Source: ZYF759 sp046297455
GTDB taxonomy: Bacteria; Pseudomonadota; Alphaproteobacteria; Rhizobiales; Rhizobiaceae
NCBI GenBank assembly: GCA_046297455.1
Contig: JBKBIT010000003.1
Location: forward strand, 62,001-126,000
Direction: 5' to 3'
Length of the DNA stretch: 64,000 nt
The notes beneath the pieces are model-generated. The model had not been told where the DNA came from. It searched no databases and saw nothing but the letters and a program-made list of their open reading frames with translations. Within the stretch, counting starts at the first letter, position 1. Every line of letters begins with the position of its first letter. Below are positions 54,565 to 62,981 of this stretch, piece after piece. Position numbers and translations under genes: made by a program.

Positions 54565-55503
54565 TCAGGCCCGGGGATGGGCGGCCTCGTAGATTTCCAG
54601 AAGCCGCGCGGTGTCGACGCCGGTATAGATCTGTGTCGTGGACAGGCTGGCGTGACCGAGCAGTTCCTGGATGGTGCGCAAGTCTCCGCCTCGGCCGAGC
54701 AGATGGGTGGCGAAGGAATGACGCAGGGCGTGCGGCGTGGCCGTGTCCGGCAGGCCAAGCGCGGAACGCATATTCTTCATCTCGCGCTGGACGATGGCGG
54801 GTGCGAGCGCCCCCCCCTTTGCCCCCCTGAAGAGCGGCGAGCCTGCCTCAAGATGGTAGGGGCAGAGCTTGCGATAGGCTGCGACGGCTTGCGATGCAGC
54901 CGGAATGACGGGGACGAGCCGCGTCTTGCCGCCCTTGCCGGTAACCCGCAGCGCGCTCTCCGCCCCGTTAGCAAGGGCCGAGCCGTCGAGGCCGAGCGCC
55001 TCGGAGATGCGCAAGCCGCAGCCATAAAGGAGCGTCAGCACGGCGGCGTTGCGTGCGGCGATCCAGGGTTCCTCAGCAAGCTGGCCGTGGGCGGAGACCA
55101 CCTTGCGTGCATCGTTGGCTGAAAGTGGCTTCGGCAATGATCTGGGCTGCTTCGGCGCCCTGAGCGCCTTGGCCCCGGCAGCACTCGCCTGGCCGCGCTT
55201 TTCGAGATAGCGCAGGAAGGAGCGGATGGCAGCCAGCGCGCGCGCCAGCGTGCGTGGCCCGGCGCCTGCCTGGCGGCGATGGGCGAGAAAGGCGCGCAGG
55301 TCTACCGGCCTCAGGTCCGATATGTCGGCGATGGCCGGCGCGCCGCCGAGGTGGCCGGTCAGAAAAGCAAAGAACTGACGGGTGTCGCGCTCATAGGCCT
55401 CCAATGTAAGCGCTGCCAACCGCCGCTCGTTGCCGAGCGTGGAAAGCCAGTCGTTGCGGGCAGCGATGAGGTCAGACCGGGCGTTGACGAGGAACTCTTC
55501 CAT
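54565..55503 (-). CDS. xerC: Tyrosine recombinase XerC
   Basis: A 312-residue site-specific recombinase that resolves chromosome dimers at dif with XerD. The N-terminal SAM-like domain includes LRPVDLRAFLAHRRQAGAGP. Catalytic residues are in LLYGCGLRISEALGL (Arg), TGKGGKTRLVPVIP (Lys), PHALRHSFATHLLGRGGDLR (His, Arg), LGHASLSTTQIYTGV (His and nucleophile Tyr). An extra segment, FRGAKGGALAPAIV, fits alphaproteobacterial XerC. It is divergent from rimM with 100 bp between starts. It is the housekeeping enzyme, not a phage integrase, because no att or phage genes are near. Confidence 0.94.
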   Translation of the reverse strand: MEEFLVNARSDLIAARNDWLSTLGNERRLAALTLEAYERDTRQFFAFLTGHLGGAPAIADISDLRPVDLRAFLAHRRQAGAGPRTLARALAAIRSFLRYLEKRGQASAAGAKALRAPKQPRSLPKPLSANDARKVVSAHGQLAEEPWIAARNAAVLTLLYGCGLRISEALGLDGSALANGAESALRVTGKGGKTRLVPVIPAASQAVAAYRKLCPYHLEAGSPLFRGAKGGALAPAIVQREMKNMRSALGLPDTATPHALRHSFATHLLGRGGDLRTIQELLGHASLSTTQIYTGVDTARLLEIYEAAHPRA

Positions 55504-55603
55504 GGACGCGATGCTAGCCGCGCGGCGTTAGCGGAGGGTGAAGGCGGCGCCATTGCAGGGCGCCGCCCGCGCCTGTAGAGAGCCGGGAAAGCGGAGAAGA
55601 GAC

Positions 55604-56140
55604 GTGACAGAGACCGATATCCTGATGGGCGTCATCGGCGCGGCCCACGGCATCAAGGGAGAGGTGCGCGTGAAGAGCTTTGCCGCCGACCCGGTGGGAC
55701 TCGGCGATTATGGGCCTCTGCGCACGAAAGACGGCCGCATCTTCACGGTGAAGACGATCCGGCCGGCCAAGGAAGTGGTGATCGTGCGTTTTGCCGAGGT
55801 GGCCGACCGCAACGCGGCCGAGGCGCTTGCCGGTGTCGAGCTTTTCGTCGATCGCACCGCGCTGCCCGACGATCTGGAGGAAGAGGAATTCTATCATGCC
55901 GATCTGGTGGGCCTCGATGTCGTTGACGAGTCTGGCGCGTCCGTCGGCAAGGTGCTTGCCGTTCACGATTTTGGCGCTGGCGACATCCTGGAGGTCCGCC
56001 CGCGGGGCGGCAAATCGCTGATGATCCCGTTTACCCGCGCAGCCGTGCCCGAGGTCTCGCTGGCCAGCAAGCGGATCAGGATCGATGCTGCGGCGGCGGG
56101 TCTGCTTGGCGGCGAGGACGAGGAGGATCGCGAGGCATGA
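55604..56140 (+). CDS. rimM: 16S rRNA processing protein RimM
   Basis: A 178-residue two-domain protein for maturation of the 30S head. GTG at 55604 with GGAG upstream gives MTETDILMGVIGAAHGIKGE, the typical start; the longer frame reads leader. The RimM N-domain has VRVKSFAADP and ALAGVELFVDRTALPDDLEE; the PRC-barrel domain has FYHADLVGLDVVDESGASVG and KSLMIPFTRAAVPEVSLASK. The C-terminus is acidic (GGEDEEDREA). Its stop overlaps the trmD start (ATGA). Confidence 0.94.
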   Translation: MTETDILMGVIGAAHGIKGEVRVKSFAADPVGLGDYGPLRTKDGRIFTVKTIRPAKEVVIVRFAEVADRNAAEALAGVELFVDRTALPDDLEEEEFYHADLVGLDVVDESGASVGKVLAVHDFGAGDILEVRPRGGKSLMIPFTRAAVPEVSLASKRIRIDAAAAGLLGGEDEEDREA

Positions 56141-56835
56141 GCGGCTTTCGTGCCTCCATCCTCACGCTTTATCCGGAGATGTTTCCGGGGCCACTTGGTA
56201 TCTCGCTCGCCGGCCGCGCGCTGGCAGCTGGCACGTGGTCGCTGGAGACCGTGCAGATCCGCGATTTTGCAACCGACCGGCATCGTAGTGTCGACGACAC
56301 GCCGGCCGGCGGGGGGGCTGGCATGGTGATGCGCGCCGATGTCGTGGCCCGTGCGATCGACCACGACTCGCCGAAAGGAGACGCTCGCCCGCGTCTCTTG
56401 ATGAGCCCGCGCGGAAAACCGCTTACCCAGGCGCGGGTGCGCGAATTGGCCGACGGTCCCGGTGCGATGATCCTGTGCGGTCGTTTCGAGGGCGTCGACC
56501 AGCGCGTGATCGACACGCGTGGGCTCGAGGAGGTCTCGATCGGCGACTTTGTGCTGTCGGGCGGCGAGATCGCTGCCATGGTCCTGCTCGACGCCGTCGT
56601 GCGGCTCCTGCCTGGGGTCATGGGCAACGAATTGTCCGGCACGCATGAGAGCTTCGAAAGCGGACTACTCGAACACCCGCACTACACGCGGCCGGCCGAA
56701 TTCGAGGGGCAGGCGATCCCGGAGGTGCTGACCTCTGGGAACCACGCGCTGGTGGAAAAATGGCGGCGCGAGGAGGCGGAGAAGCTGACGCGGGAAAGAA
56801 GGCCGGATCTGTTGACCAAGCTTGGTCGGCAATAA
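56137..56835 (+). CDS. trmD: tRNA (guanine37-N1)-methyltransferase TrmD
   Basis: A 232-residue SPOUT enzyme that makes m1G37 and prevents +1 frameshifting. Motifs are the N-terminal FRASILTLYPEMFPGPLGIS, IRDFATDRHRSVDDTPAGGG, LLMSPRGKPLTQARVRELAD, the knot ILCGRFEGVDQRVID and FVLSGGEIAAMVLLDAVVRL. The C-terminal tail has LLEHPHYTRPAEFEGQAIPE. Full length. It is translationally coupled to rimM and followed by rplS after 213 bp. Confidence 0.96.
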   Translation: MSGFRASILTLYPEMFPGPLGISLAGRALAAGTWSLETVQIRDFATDRHRSVDDTPAGGGAGMVMRADVVARAIDHDSPKGDARPRLLMSPRGKPLTQARVRELADGPGAMILCGRFEGVDQRVIDTRGLEEVSIGDFVLSGGEIAAMVLLDAVVRLLPGVMGNELSGTHESFESGLLEHPHYTRPAEFEGQAIPEVLTSGNHALVEKWRREEAEKLTRERRPDLLTKLGRQ

Positions 56836-57048
56836 GCGCAAAGGCGCACAGGCAAGGCGTGACAAACCCGCCCAAAGCGTGTAAGAGCGCGCTCGCAAAC
56901 GGGAATTTTCCCATCCGTCAACAAGTACGGACTATTCGCTCCTGTCCATTCGGTCTTTCGCCGAGGGAACATAGTCAGGCGGTCATGGAACTGCGTGGCG
57001 AGTGTCGAGCGCTCTGGCTGTTCGAAGAACAAGAGAAGGATAGAAGCG

Positions 57049-57591
57049 ATGGACATCATCCGTCAGCTTGAGGCCGAACAGGCCGCAAAGATCGAAGCGC
57101 AGCGCACGTTCCCCGAGTTTCAGCCCGGCGACACCGTTCGCGTCCAGGTGCGCGTGACCGAGGGCACCCGCACCCGCGTTCAGGCATATGAGGGCGTGTG
57201 CATCGCGCGATCAGGCTCCGGTCTCCAGGAGAATTTCACCGTCCGCAAGATTTCCTATGGCGAGGGCGTGGAGCGCGTTTTCCCTGTCTATTCGCCGCTG
57301 GTCGAGGCGGTCGAGATCGTGCGACGCGGCAAGGTACGTCGCGCCAAGCTCTATTATCTGCGTGACCGCCGTGGCAAGTCTGCCCGCATCGTCGAGAACA
57401 CCGGCGTTCGCGCCCGCAAGCTGAACGAATCCGAGCGCCAGGCCGCTGCCGCTGAGAAGGCGAAGGTCGAGGCCGAGAAGATCGCGGCCGCCGAGGCGCT
57501 GGCTGCCGAGAAGGCTGCAGCAGAAGCCGCCGAGAAGGCAGCTGCCGAGGCACAGGCCAACGAGAGCAACGAGGCAGAGAAGGCCGAATAG
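57049..57591 (+). CDS. rplS: 50S ribosomal protein L19 with extended C-terminal tail
   Basis: A 180-residue protein. Residues 1-115 are canonical L19: MDIIRQLEAEQAAKIEAQRT, FQPGDTVRVQVRVTEGTRTR, AYEGVCIARSGSGLQENFTV and VRRAKLYYLRDRRGKSARI. After about residue 125 a tail of 55 residues follows, almost wholly Ala, Glu and Lys (for example AEALAAEKAAAEAAEKAAAE), predicted as one long charged helix. E. coli L19 lacks it. AGAAGGA precedes the ATG. The 213-bp leader after trmD may contain its own promoter. A strong terminator follows. Confidence 0.95.
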   Translation: MDIIRQLEAEQAAKIEAQRTFPEFQPGDTVRVQVRVTEGTRTRVQAYEGVCIARSGSGLQENFTVRKISYGEGVERVFPVYSPLVEAVEIVRRGKVRRAKLYYLRDRRGKSARIVENTGVRARKLNESERQAAAAEKAKVEAEKIAAAEALAAEKAAAEAAEKAAAEAQANESNEAEKAE

Positions 57592-57613
57592 GCTTTCCGA
57601 ACCTTCCGAACGC

Positions 57614-57642
57614 AAAAAGGCCGGCTCATCGCCGGCCTTTTT
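57614..57642 (+). terminator. Intrinsic terminator after rplS
   Basis: AAAAAGGCCGGC (57614-57625), loop TCATC, GCCGGCCTTTTT (57631-57642). A perfect GC-rich stem with a T tract 22 bases after the rplS stop. With the A tract it can also act on the convergent SDR gene. Confidence 0.93.
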
Positions 57643-57660
57643 CGTTGGGTCGTTTGGCAG

Positions 57661-57704
57661 GAAGTGCGGCGGCCTACTCCTCGAAGTGCGGCCGCCTACT
57701 CCTC
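57661..57704. repeat. Tandem duplication of 22 bp at the 3' end of the SDR gene
   Basis: 57661-57682 and 57683-57704 are adjacent copies of GAAGTGCGGCxGCCTACTCC followed by TC, with one mismatch (G or C at the x position). The second copy spans the last codons and stop of the SDR gene, so the first copy is a duplicate stop-codon region. It looks like a recent replication-slippage event. Confidence 0.8.
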
Positions 57705-58484
57705 CTTGACCGGTACCGTGTAGTTGAGAGGCAGACGGCCGCCATCGGCATAGATGGTCTGGCCGGTAATGTAGCTGGCGTCGTCGGAGGCCAGGAATGC
57801 GGCGATCGACGCGATCTCCGAAGGATCGCCGATTCGCCCGATCGGGGTGCGCGACAGGATCTTGTTGCGCGCGGCCGGGTCCGAGTTCACGCTGGCCAGC
57901 ATCTCGGTCATGATCGAACCGGGGCCGATGGCGTTGACGCGGATGCCGTAGGGCGCAAGCGATAGCGCCATGACCTTGGTCAGCTGGTTCACGCCGCCTT
58001 TGGAAATCGAATAGGGGACCTGGTTGGCGATCGCGAAGACCGCGTTGACGGACGACATGTTGACGATCACGCCCGCAGGCCCGCCTTTCTCGACTTTGTC
58101 GACCATGAACCGGGCGGCTTCCTGGCCGACAAGGAAAGAACCCTTGAGATTGACCCCGATGACGCGGTCGAAGTCCTCTTCCTTGAGGTCGAGGAACTCG
58201 GCGCCGTGGACGATGCCGGCATTGTTGACGAGTATGTCGATGTCGCCGAAGGCATCGATCGCGGCGGCGACCAGATTATGCGCATCGAGGCGTCGAGAAA
58301 CGTCTGCCTTCACGAAGCGCGCGTCGCCCAGCTTCTTGAGGTCGGCTTCCGCCTGCTCGCCCTTCTGCACGTCTACATCGGCGAACATCACCTTGGCGCC
58401 TTCCCGCAGGAAACGCTCGGCGATCGCGTAGCCGATGCCGCTGGCGGCGCCCGTCACGATCGCGCATTTGCCGTCAAGTGCCAT
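57696..58484 (-). CDS. Short-chain dehydrogenase/reductase
   Basis: A 262-residue classical SDR oxidoreductase. The NAD(P) site is CAIVTGAASGIGYAIAERFL, followed by VMFADVDV, whose Asp suggests NAD preference, and ILVNNAGIVHGAEFLDL. The catalytic residues are Ser in VNMSSVNAVFAIANQ, and Tyr and Lys in VPYSISKGGVNQLTKVMALS. SYITGQTIYADGGRLPLNYT ends the fold. AGGAG precedes the ATG. The substrate (sugar, alcohol or ketone) is not deducible. It is in line with the YegD-like gene, 72 bp downstream of it. Confidence 0.9.
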   Translation of the reverse strand: MALDGKCAIVTGAASGIGYAIAERFLREGAKVMFADVDVQKGEQAEADLKKLGDARFVKADVSRRLDAHNLVAAAIDAFGDIDILVNNAGIVHGAEFLDLKEEDFDRVIGVNLKGSFLVGQEAARFMVDKVEKGGPAGVIVNMSSVNAVFAIANQVPYSISKGGVNQLTKVMALSLAPYGIRVNAIGPGSIMTEMLASVNSDPAARNKILSRTPIGRIGDPSEIASIAAFLASDDASYITGQTIYADGGRLPLNYTVPVKEE

Positions 58485-58556
58485 GGAAATCTCCTATCTG
58501 TCCCGGCTGCGGGTTATAGCTGTGCGCCTGATGCCTGACCAGACCGCCGTCCCTGC

Positions 58557-59816
58557 TCAGCCGAAGCGGCGTGCCGCATCGACCGCAAGGCCGAGTCCGA
58601 CGGAGCCGAACTGGTCGGATGACGGGACGAAGGCATGCGGAAAACGCTGGGTGGCGGCCGCGCGCACCAGCGGCACCTGTGCACCGCCGCCAGTGAGCAC
58701 AACCGTCTCGATGTCTCCGGTCGAGACGCCGGCAAGCGCAAGGGCCTCATCGATCGCCTGGCTTATTTTGCCAACTAGTTCGGCGGTAGCGTCCTCGAAT
58801 TCAGCGCGCGTGACGGGCACGTCGAGGTGCAGGCCCGGCTCGGCAAAGGTAATGGTCGCTTCGGGCCGGTCACTGAGCACGATCTTTGCAGATTCCACCT
58901 CGGCCGCCAGCCGGTGGCCTGAGCGGTAGGTCAGAAGATGTTCGAAACGTTCCAGCAATTCCGGGTGGGCGGCTTCGCGCGCCAGCGCGCGGATGTCGCG
59001 CAGGATCTTGGCTGTGTAGAGCTGGTTGATCCTGTGCCACGTCGCCATGTCGTTGAAATACCAGACTGGCAGGTTGCGTTTGCCATCCGCGGTCATGGTG
59101 CCGAGCCCGAAATGCGGCATCATGCGCGCGATCGAAAGCTGGCGGTCGAAATCAGTGCCGCCGACATGCACGCCTGCTGTCGACAGGATGTCGTCGCGCC
59201 GCTCGATGCGTGTCGCGCGATCTGGACCTAGCCTGAGCACGCAGAAATCCGACGTGCCGCCTCCGATATCTACGACCAGCGCCAGGGTTTCGCGGTTGAG
59301 CATGCGCTCGACATGCATGGCTGCGGCGACTGGCTCGAATTGGAACTCCACATGGGAAAAGCCTTCTGCGTTGGCCGCAGCCAGAAGCTGGTCTTGGGCA
59401 GTGGCGTCGGCGGTCTCGTTGTCGTCCACGAAATGGACCGGACGACCGAAGACCACCTTGTCGGGCACCTGTCCATGTTCGTCTTCCAGACGAGCTCTGA
59501 GATGGCTGAGAAACCGGCCAATGAGCGTCTGGAACGTCATCCGCTCGCGGCCTACCTGAGTTGTCTCCTTCATCAGGCTGGTGCCGAGGATCGACTTCAG
59601 TGCGCGCATGAAGCGGCCGTCGGCGCCTTCCATGTATTCCGCAACGGCTGCGCGACCGAAGCGCACGCTGCCATCCTCCAGGCTGAAGAATAGCGCGGAA
59701 GGGATGTTGACATGCTCACCCTCGACCGGGATCAGGCGGGGGCTGCCACCGATCGCGCACAGGCCGATGGTGGAATTGGTGGTGCCGAAATCGACACCAC
59801 AGTGAAGGGCGGTCAT
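58557..59816 (-). CDS. Hsp70-family protein of the YegD type
   Basis: A 419-residue actin/Hsp70-fold ATPase. Phosphate loops are CGVDFGTTNSTIGLCAIGG (about 6-24), LALVVDIGGGTSDFCVLRLG and TVVLTGGGAQVPLVRAAATQ; FGRPVHF and EPVAAAMHVERML are further Hsp70 features. It ends shortly after the nucleotide domain, so the substrate-binding domain and lid of DnaK are absent, as in E. coli YegD. The role is unknown. It sits between propionyl-CoA synthetase upstream and the SDR gene downstream, all on the minus strand. Confidence 0.9.
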   Translation of the reverse strand: MTALHCGVDFGTTNSTIGLCAIGGSPRLIPVEGEHVNIPSALFFSLEDGSVRFGRAAVAEYMEGADGRFMRALKSILGTSLMKETTQVGRERMTFQTLIGRFLSHLRARLEDEHGQVPDKVVFGRPVHFVDDNETADATAQDQLLAAANAEGFSHVEFQFEPVAAAMHVERMLNRETLALVVDIGGGTSDFCVLRLGPDRATRIERRDDILSTAGVHVGGTDFDRQLSIARMMPHFGLGTMTADGKRNLPVWYFNDMATWHRINQLYTAKILRDIRALAREAAHPELLERFEHLLTYRSGHRLAAEVESAKIVLSDRPEATITFAEPGLHLDVPVTRAEFEDATAELVGKISQAIDEALALAGVSTGDIETVVLTGGGAQVPLVRAAATQRFPHAFVPSSDQFGSVGLGLAVDAARRFG

Positions 59817-59857
59817 GGCGGGCTGCTCGCGAGGTTGCGCAAGCGCGATAGGCGCTC

Positions 59858-59892
59858 ACGGGCGATGGGGGCTGGAGACGAAGATCGCCCGT
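59858..59892. repeat. Inverted repeat between prpE and the yegD-like gene
   Basis: ACGGGCGAT (59858-59866) and ATCGCCCGT (59884-59892) are exact reverse complements with a 17-base loop, in the 131-bp gap between two minus-strand genes. No T tract follows on the minus strand, so it may be a weak terminator for prpE or a regulatory site for the downstream gene. Confidence 0.4.
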
Positions 59893-59947
59893 CTACAGGA
59901 GCGGCACACCCATGTGAACCCGCAAAAGTTCCTGCCGGTCCGCTCTG

Positions 59948-61855
59948 TCAGCCGCCGATGCCCTTGTCCTTCAGCGCCGTGCCGATCTCCTCGAGGATGG
60001 CAGGATCGTCGATGGTGGCGGGCATGGCCCACTCCTCGCCATCGGCGATCTTCTGCATGGTTGCGCGCAGGATCTTGCCGGAACGGGTCTTGGGCAGGCG
60101 CTTGACGGCGACAGCAAGCTTGAAGGCTGCGACGGGACCGATCTTCTCGCGTACCAGCGCTACCACCTCCTTCTCGATATCGGAGGTGGCACGGTCGACA
60201 CCGGCATTGAGCACGAGGAAGCCGCACGGCACCTGGCCCTTGAGATCGTCGGCCATGCCGATGACCGCGCATTCGGCGACATCAGGATGCTCGGCGATCA
60301 CCTCCTCCATCGCGCCCGTGGAGAGCCGGTGGCCGGCGACGTTGATGATGTCGTCGGTGCGCGCCATGATGAAGAGATAGCCGTCCTGGTCGATATAGCC
60401 GGCATCCGCCGTCTTGTAGCAGCCCGGGAATTCGGAGAGATAGGCCGAGCGGAAGCGCTCGTCTGCGTTCCACAAGGTTGGCAGGCAACCCGGCGGCAGC
60501 GGCAGCCGAACGACTACGTTGCCAAGCGTGCCGGCGGGAACCTCATGGCCGGCATCGTCAAGGATCGCCATGTCGTAGCCCGGCATCGGCACCCCGGGCG
60601 AACCGTGCTTGACGGGCAGCATGCCGAGGCCCACGGGGTTGTTGGAAATGGGCGATCCGGTTTCGGTCTGCCACCAATGGTCGATGACCGGGACCTTCAG
60701 CTTGTCCTCGGCCCAGCGGATCGTCTCCGGATCAGCACGTTCGCCGGCAAGGAAAAGGGTGCGGAATTTCGACAGATCGTATCTGCCGATGAACTCGCCC
60801 TTCGGGTCCTGGCCCTTGATGGCGCGAAAGGCTGTGGGTGCTGTGAAGAGCGCGACCACGCCATGTTCGGAGATCACCCGCCAGAAGGTGCCGGCATCCG
60901 GTGTGCCGACGGGCTTGCCCTCGAACAGGATCGTCGTGCAGCCGTGAAGCAGCGGCGCATAGACGATGTAGGAATGGCCGACCACCCAGCCGACATCCGA
61001 AGCCGCCCAGAACACCTCGCCAGGATCGATGCCGAACTGGTTCTTCATGGACCATTTGAGCGCCACCATGTGGCCGCCCGTGTCGCGCACCACGCCCTTG
61101 GGCTGGCCGGTGGTGCCGGAGGTGTAGAGCACGTAGAGCGGGTCGGTGGCTGCAACCGGCACGCAAGGTATCCTGCGGCCGGCTTCCTTCGCGGCGGCCA
61201 CCATGTCCGCATAGTCGACGTCGCGGGCCTCCACGAGCTCGCAGCCCTGCTGCTCGCGCTGCAGCACGATACAGGAGCTGACCTTGTGGTTTGCCATCTC
61301 GATGGCGCCATCGAGCAGCGGCTTGTAGGCAACGATGCGGCCGGGCTCGATGCCGCAGGAGGCGGTGATGATGAGGTCGGGTGTGGCGTCATCGATGCGG
61401 GTCGCCAGTTCCTTGGCGGCAAAGCCGCCGAAGACGACGGAATGGACGGCGCCGAGCCTGGCACAGGCGAGCATGGCGAAAACGGCTTCGGGCACCATTG
61501 GCATGTAGATGATGACGCGGTCGCCCTTGCCGATGCTCTGGTCGGCGATCACTGCAGCCAGGGCCTCGACCTCCGCCAGCAGTTCCGCATAGGTGAAGGA
61601 CCGCTGCGTGCCGGTGATCGGGCTGTCGTGGACGAGCGCCAGCTGGTCGGCCCTGCCGCCCGCGACGTGGCGGTCGATGGCGTTGTAGCACATGTTGCAG
61701 GTGGCGTTCGGAAACCAGCGCCCATAGACACCTTGACCGGGATCGAAGACCTTGTCGAAGGGAGAGAACCAGTCGATCTCGCTCGCTGCGTCAGCCCAGA
61801 AGGCGTCCGGATCGTCCTTCCAGGCCAAATAGACCTCTTGGTATCGCGATGTCAT
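59948..61855 (-). CDS. prpE: Propionyl-CoA synthetase
   Basis: A 635-residue AMP-forming acyl-CoA synthetase. It starts MTSRYQEVYLAWKDDPDAFW, typical of PrpE and shorter at the front than acetyl-CoA synthetase. The P-loop-like A3 motif is LYVLYTSGTTGQPKGVVRDT; other landmarks are DVGWVVGHSYIVYAPLLHG, VIDHWWQTETGSPISNNPVG and the hinge YLFIMARTDDIINVAGHRLS. The C-terminal PKTRSGKILRATMQ holds the catalytic lysine that is also the usual acetylation site. It activates propionate for the methylmalonyl or methylcitrate route. GGGAGGAAG precedes the ATG. Acetate may also be used. Confidence 0.93.
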   Translation of the reverse strand: MTSRYQEVYLAWKDDPDAFWADAASEIDWFSPFDKVFDPGQGVYGRWFPNATCNMCYNAIDRHVAGGRADQLALVHDSPITGTQRSFTYAELLAEVEALAAVIADQSIGKGDRVIIYMPMVPEAVFAMLACARLGAVHSVVFGGFAAKELATRIDDATPDLIITASCGIEPGRIVAYKPLLDGAIEMANHKVSSCIVLQREQQGCELVEARDVDYADMVAAAKEAGRRIPCVPVAATDPLYVLYTSGTTGQPKGVVRDTGGHMVALKWSMKNQFGIDPGEVFWAASDVGWVVGHSYIVYAPLLHGCTTILFEGKPVGTPDAGTFWRVISEHGVVALFTAPTAFRAIKGQDPKGEFIGRYDLSKFRTLFLAGERADPETIRWAEDKLKVPVIDHWWQTETGSPISNNPVGLGMLPVKHGSPGVPMPGYDMAILDDAGHEVPAGTLGNVVVRLPLPPGCLPTLWNADERFRSAYLSEFPGCYKTADAGYIDQDGYLFIMARTDDIINVAGHRLSTGAMEEVIAEHPDVAECAVIGMADDLKGQVPCGFLVLNAGVDRATSDIEKEVVALVREKIGPVAAFKLAVAVKRLPKTRSGKILRATMQKIADGEEWAMPATIDDPAILEEIGTALKDKGIGG

Positions 61856-62043
61856 GGCGGTCTTCCTCCCCTCGCTTGTTCTGATTCAATAGCGAGCGTT
61901 CGCCGCTCCTGTCCACCGGACGAAAGTCGGACGGCAGCGGCATGTTGCCCGTTTTGTGAATCGGCCTGCCGTGCCTTGCATGGTGAGACCCGTCCTATAT
62001 GACCGGATTACGGAACCTGCCCGCCGGGGGCGAAGGAGTATTC

Positions 62044-62202
62044 ATGACCAAGATCGTTGCGCTTCTGCTGTTGGGCGCCATGATCGTTCACATCATCCGG
62101 CCGCTTGGTCTGCCGGGGCTGAAGAAGCGCGGCGATTTCTGGAAGATCGCCGTGGTGGCGCTCTTCATCATGATGCTGACGGTGCTGATCCGTCCGCAGT
62201 AG
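62044..62202 (+). CDS. 52-residue membrane protein
   Basis: A short gene with AAGGAG seven bases before its ATG. The protein has two predicted helices, MTKIVALLLLGAMIVHIIRP and FWKIAVVALFIMMLTVLIRP, joined by a basic loop (LPGLKKRGD). I know of similar small proteins in rhizobia but no function. Its last 35 bases overlap the 3' end of the convergent SGNH hydrolase gene, so both stops are read from shared DNA. Confidence 0.75.
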   Translation: MTKIVALLLLGAMIVHIIRPLGLPGLKKRGDFWKIAVVALFIMMLTVLIRPQ

Positions 62203-62917
62203 CGGCTTCGTCCAGGACGAAGGGCAGGAGATGTTTCGCCCAGGCGTCGTAGCCGGCCGCCGATGCATGGAAGCCATCACGCGAAAAGCCCGCCTGGGGG
62301 TCTTCGACGGGTAGGCGGGTGGCCGTGATGGCACCGCGTTCCGCACAAAGCCTTTCGCCGACGCGATTGACGATCCGCGCCCTGATCTCCAGCACGCGCG
62401 CGAGCAGGGAGGGAAGTGCGGGCACACGTGTCATCTCGATGACCGGCGACCACAGCACCAGCGCTTCGGGCCATTTGGCGCGCACCGCATATAACAACCC
62501 GCCGAATTCGGCCTTGAAGCGGCGTGCCGTGTGAAAGTTCTTCATGTCGTTGGTGCCGACGGCAAGGACGATGTGGGTCCAGGACTCTGGCGCCAGATTG
62601 GGGACCACGAAATCACGCAGTTGGCCGGCAGTCGCCGAATTGAACCCGGCCGCTCGCCATTCGACAGGTCTTCCCGTGCGCTCGGAAACGAGTGCCGCGA
62701 GCCGTGCGGCCAGTCCGTCCTCGGTGCTTCCGACCCCGACCGAGGCTGCCGAGGAATCGCCGATAACCAGGAGGTTGAAGGGCTCGCCCGCGCCGGCAAT
62801 GCGATGCAGGACGCGGCCTTCCGCCGGCAGCATGCGTTCGGTCTTCAGCCGCACGCTGATGCCCTGCCAGACATAGACGGGGAAGGCGAGCCAGGAGAGG
62901 ATGGATTGGAGGAGCAT
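62168..62917 (-). CDS. SGNH/GDSL-family hydrolase
   Basis: A 249-residue esterase-type hydrolase with an N-terminal membrane segment (LLQSILSWLAFPVYVWQGIS). The catalytic blocks are complete: LLVIGDSSAASVGVG (nucleophile Ser), AAGFNSATAGQL (Gly), HIVLAVGTNDMKNF (Asn) and FSRDGFHASAAGYDAWA (Asp and His). Substrate candidates are acyl or acetyl esters in the envelope, but nothing specific can be said. The last 35 bases overlap the end of the 52-residue membrane protein gene on the other strand. Aldolase lies upstream in the same direction, 64 bp away. Confidence 0.87.
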   Translation of the reverse strand: MLLQSILSWLAFPVYVWQGISVRLKTERMLPAEGRVLHRIAGAGEPFNLLVIGDSSAASVGVGSTEDGLAARLAALVSERTGRPVEWRAAGFNSATAGQLRDFVVPNLAPESWTHIVLAVGTNDMKNFHTARRFKAEFGGLLYAVRAKWPEALVLWSPVIEMTRVPALPSLLARVLEIRARIVNRVGERLCAERGAITATRLPVEDPQAGFSRDGFHASAAGYDAWAKHLLPFVLDEAATADGSAPSAS

Positions 62918-62981
62918 GCGGCCGGTTTACAGCCGCAGCTCCGAAAGGTGAAGGGCAGACGCCTTTCCGCGAGGTCGAGCC

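Noticed and set aside
54565..55503. Phage or island integrase
   Set aside because: Motifs, length and the rimM-trmD-rplS neighbourhood identify it as chromosomal XerC.
60287..62002. Open frame of 571 codons on the plus strand opposite prpE
   Set aside because: An antisense shadow of propionyl-CoA synthetase.
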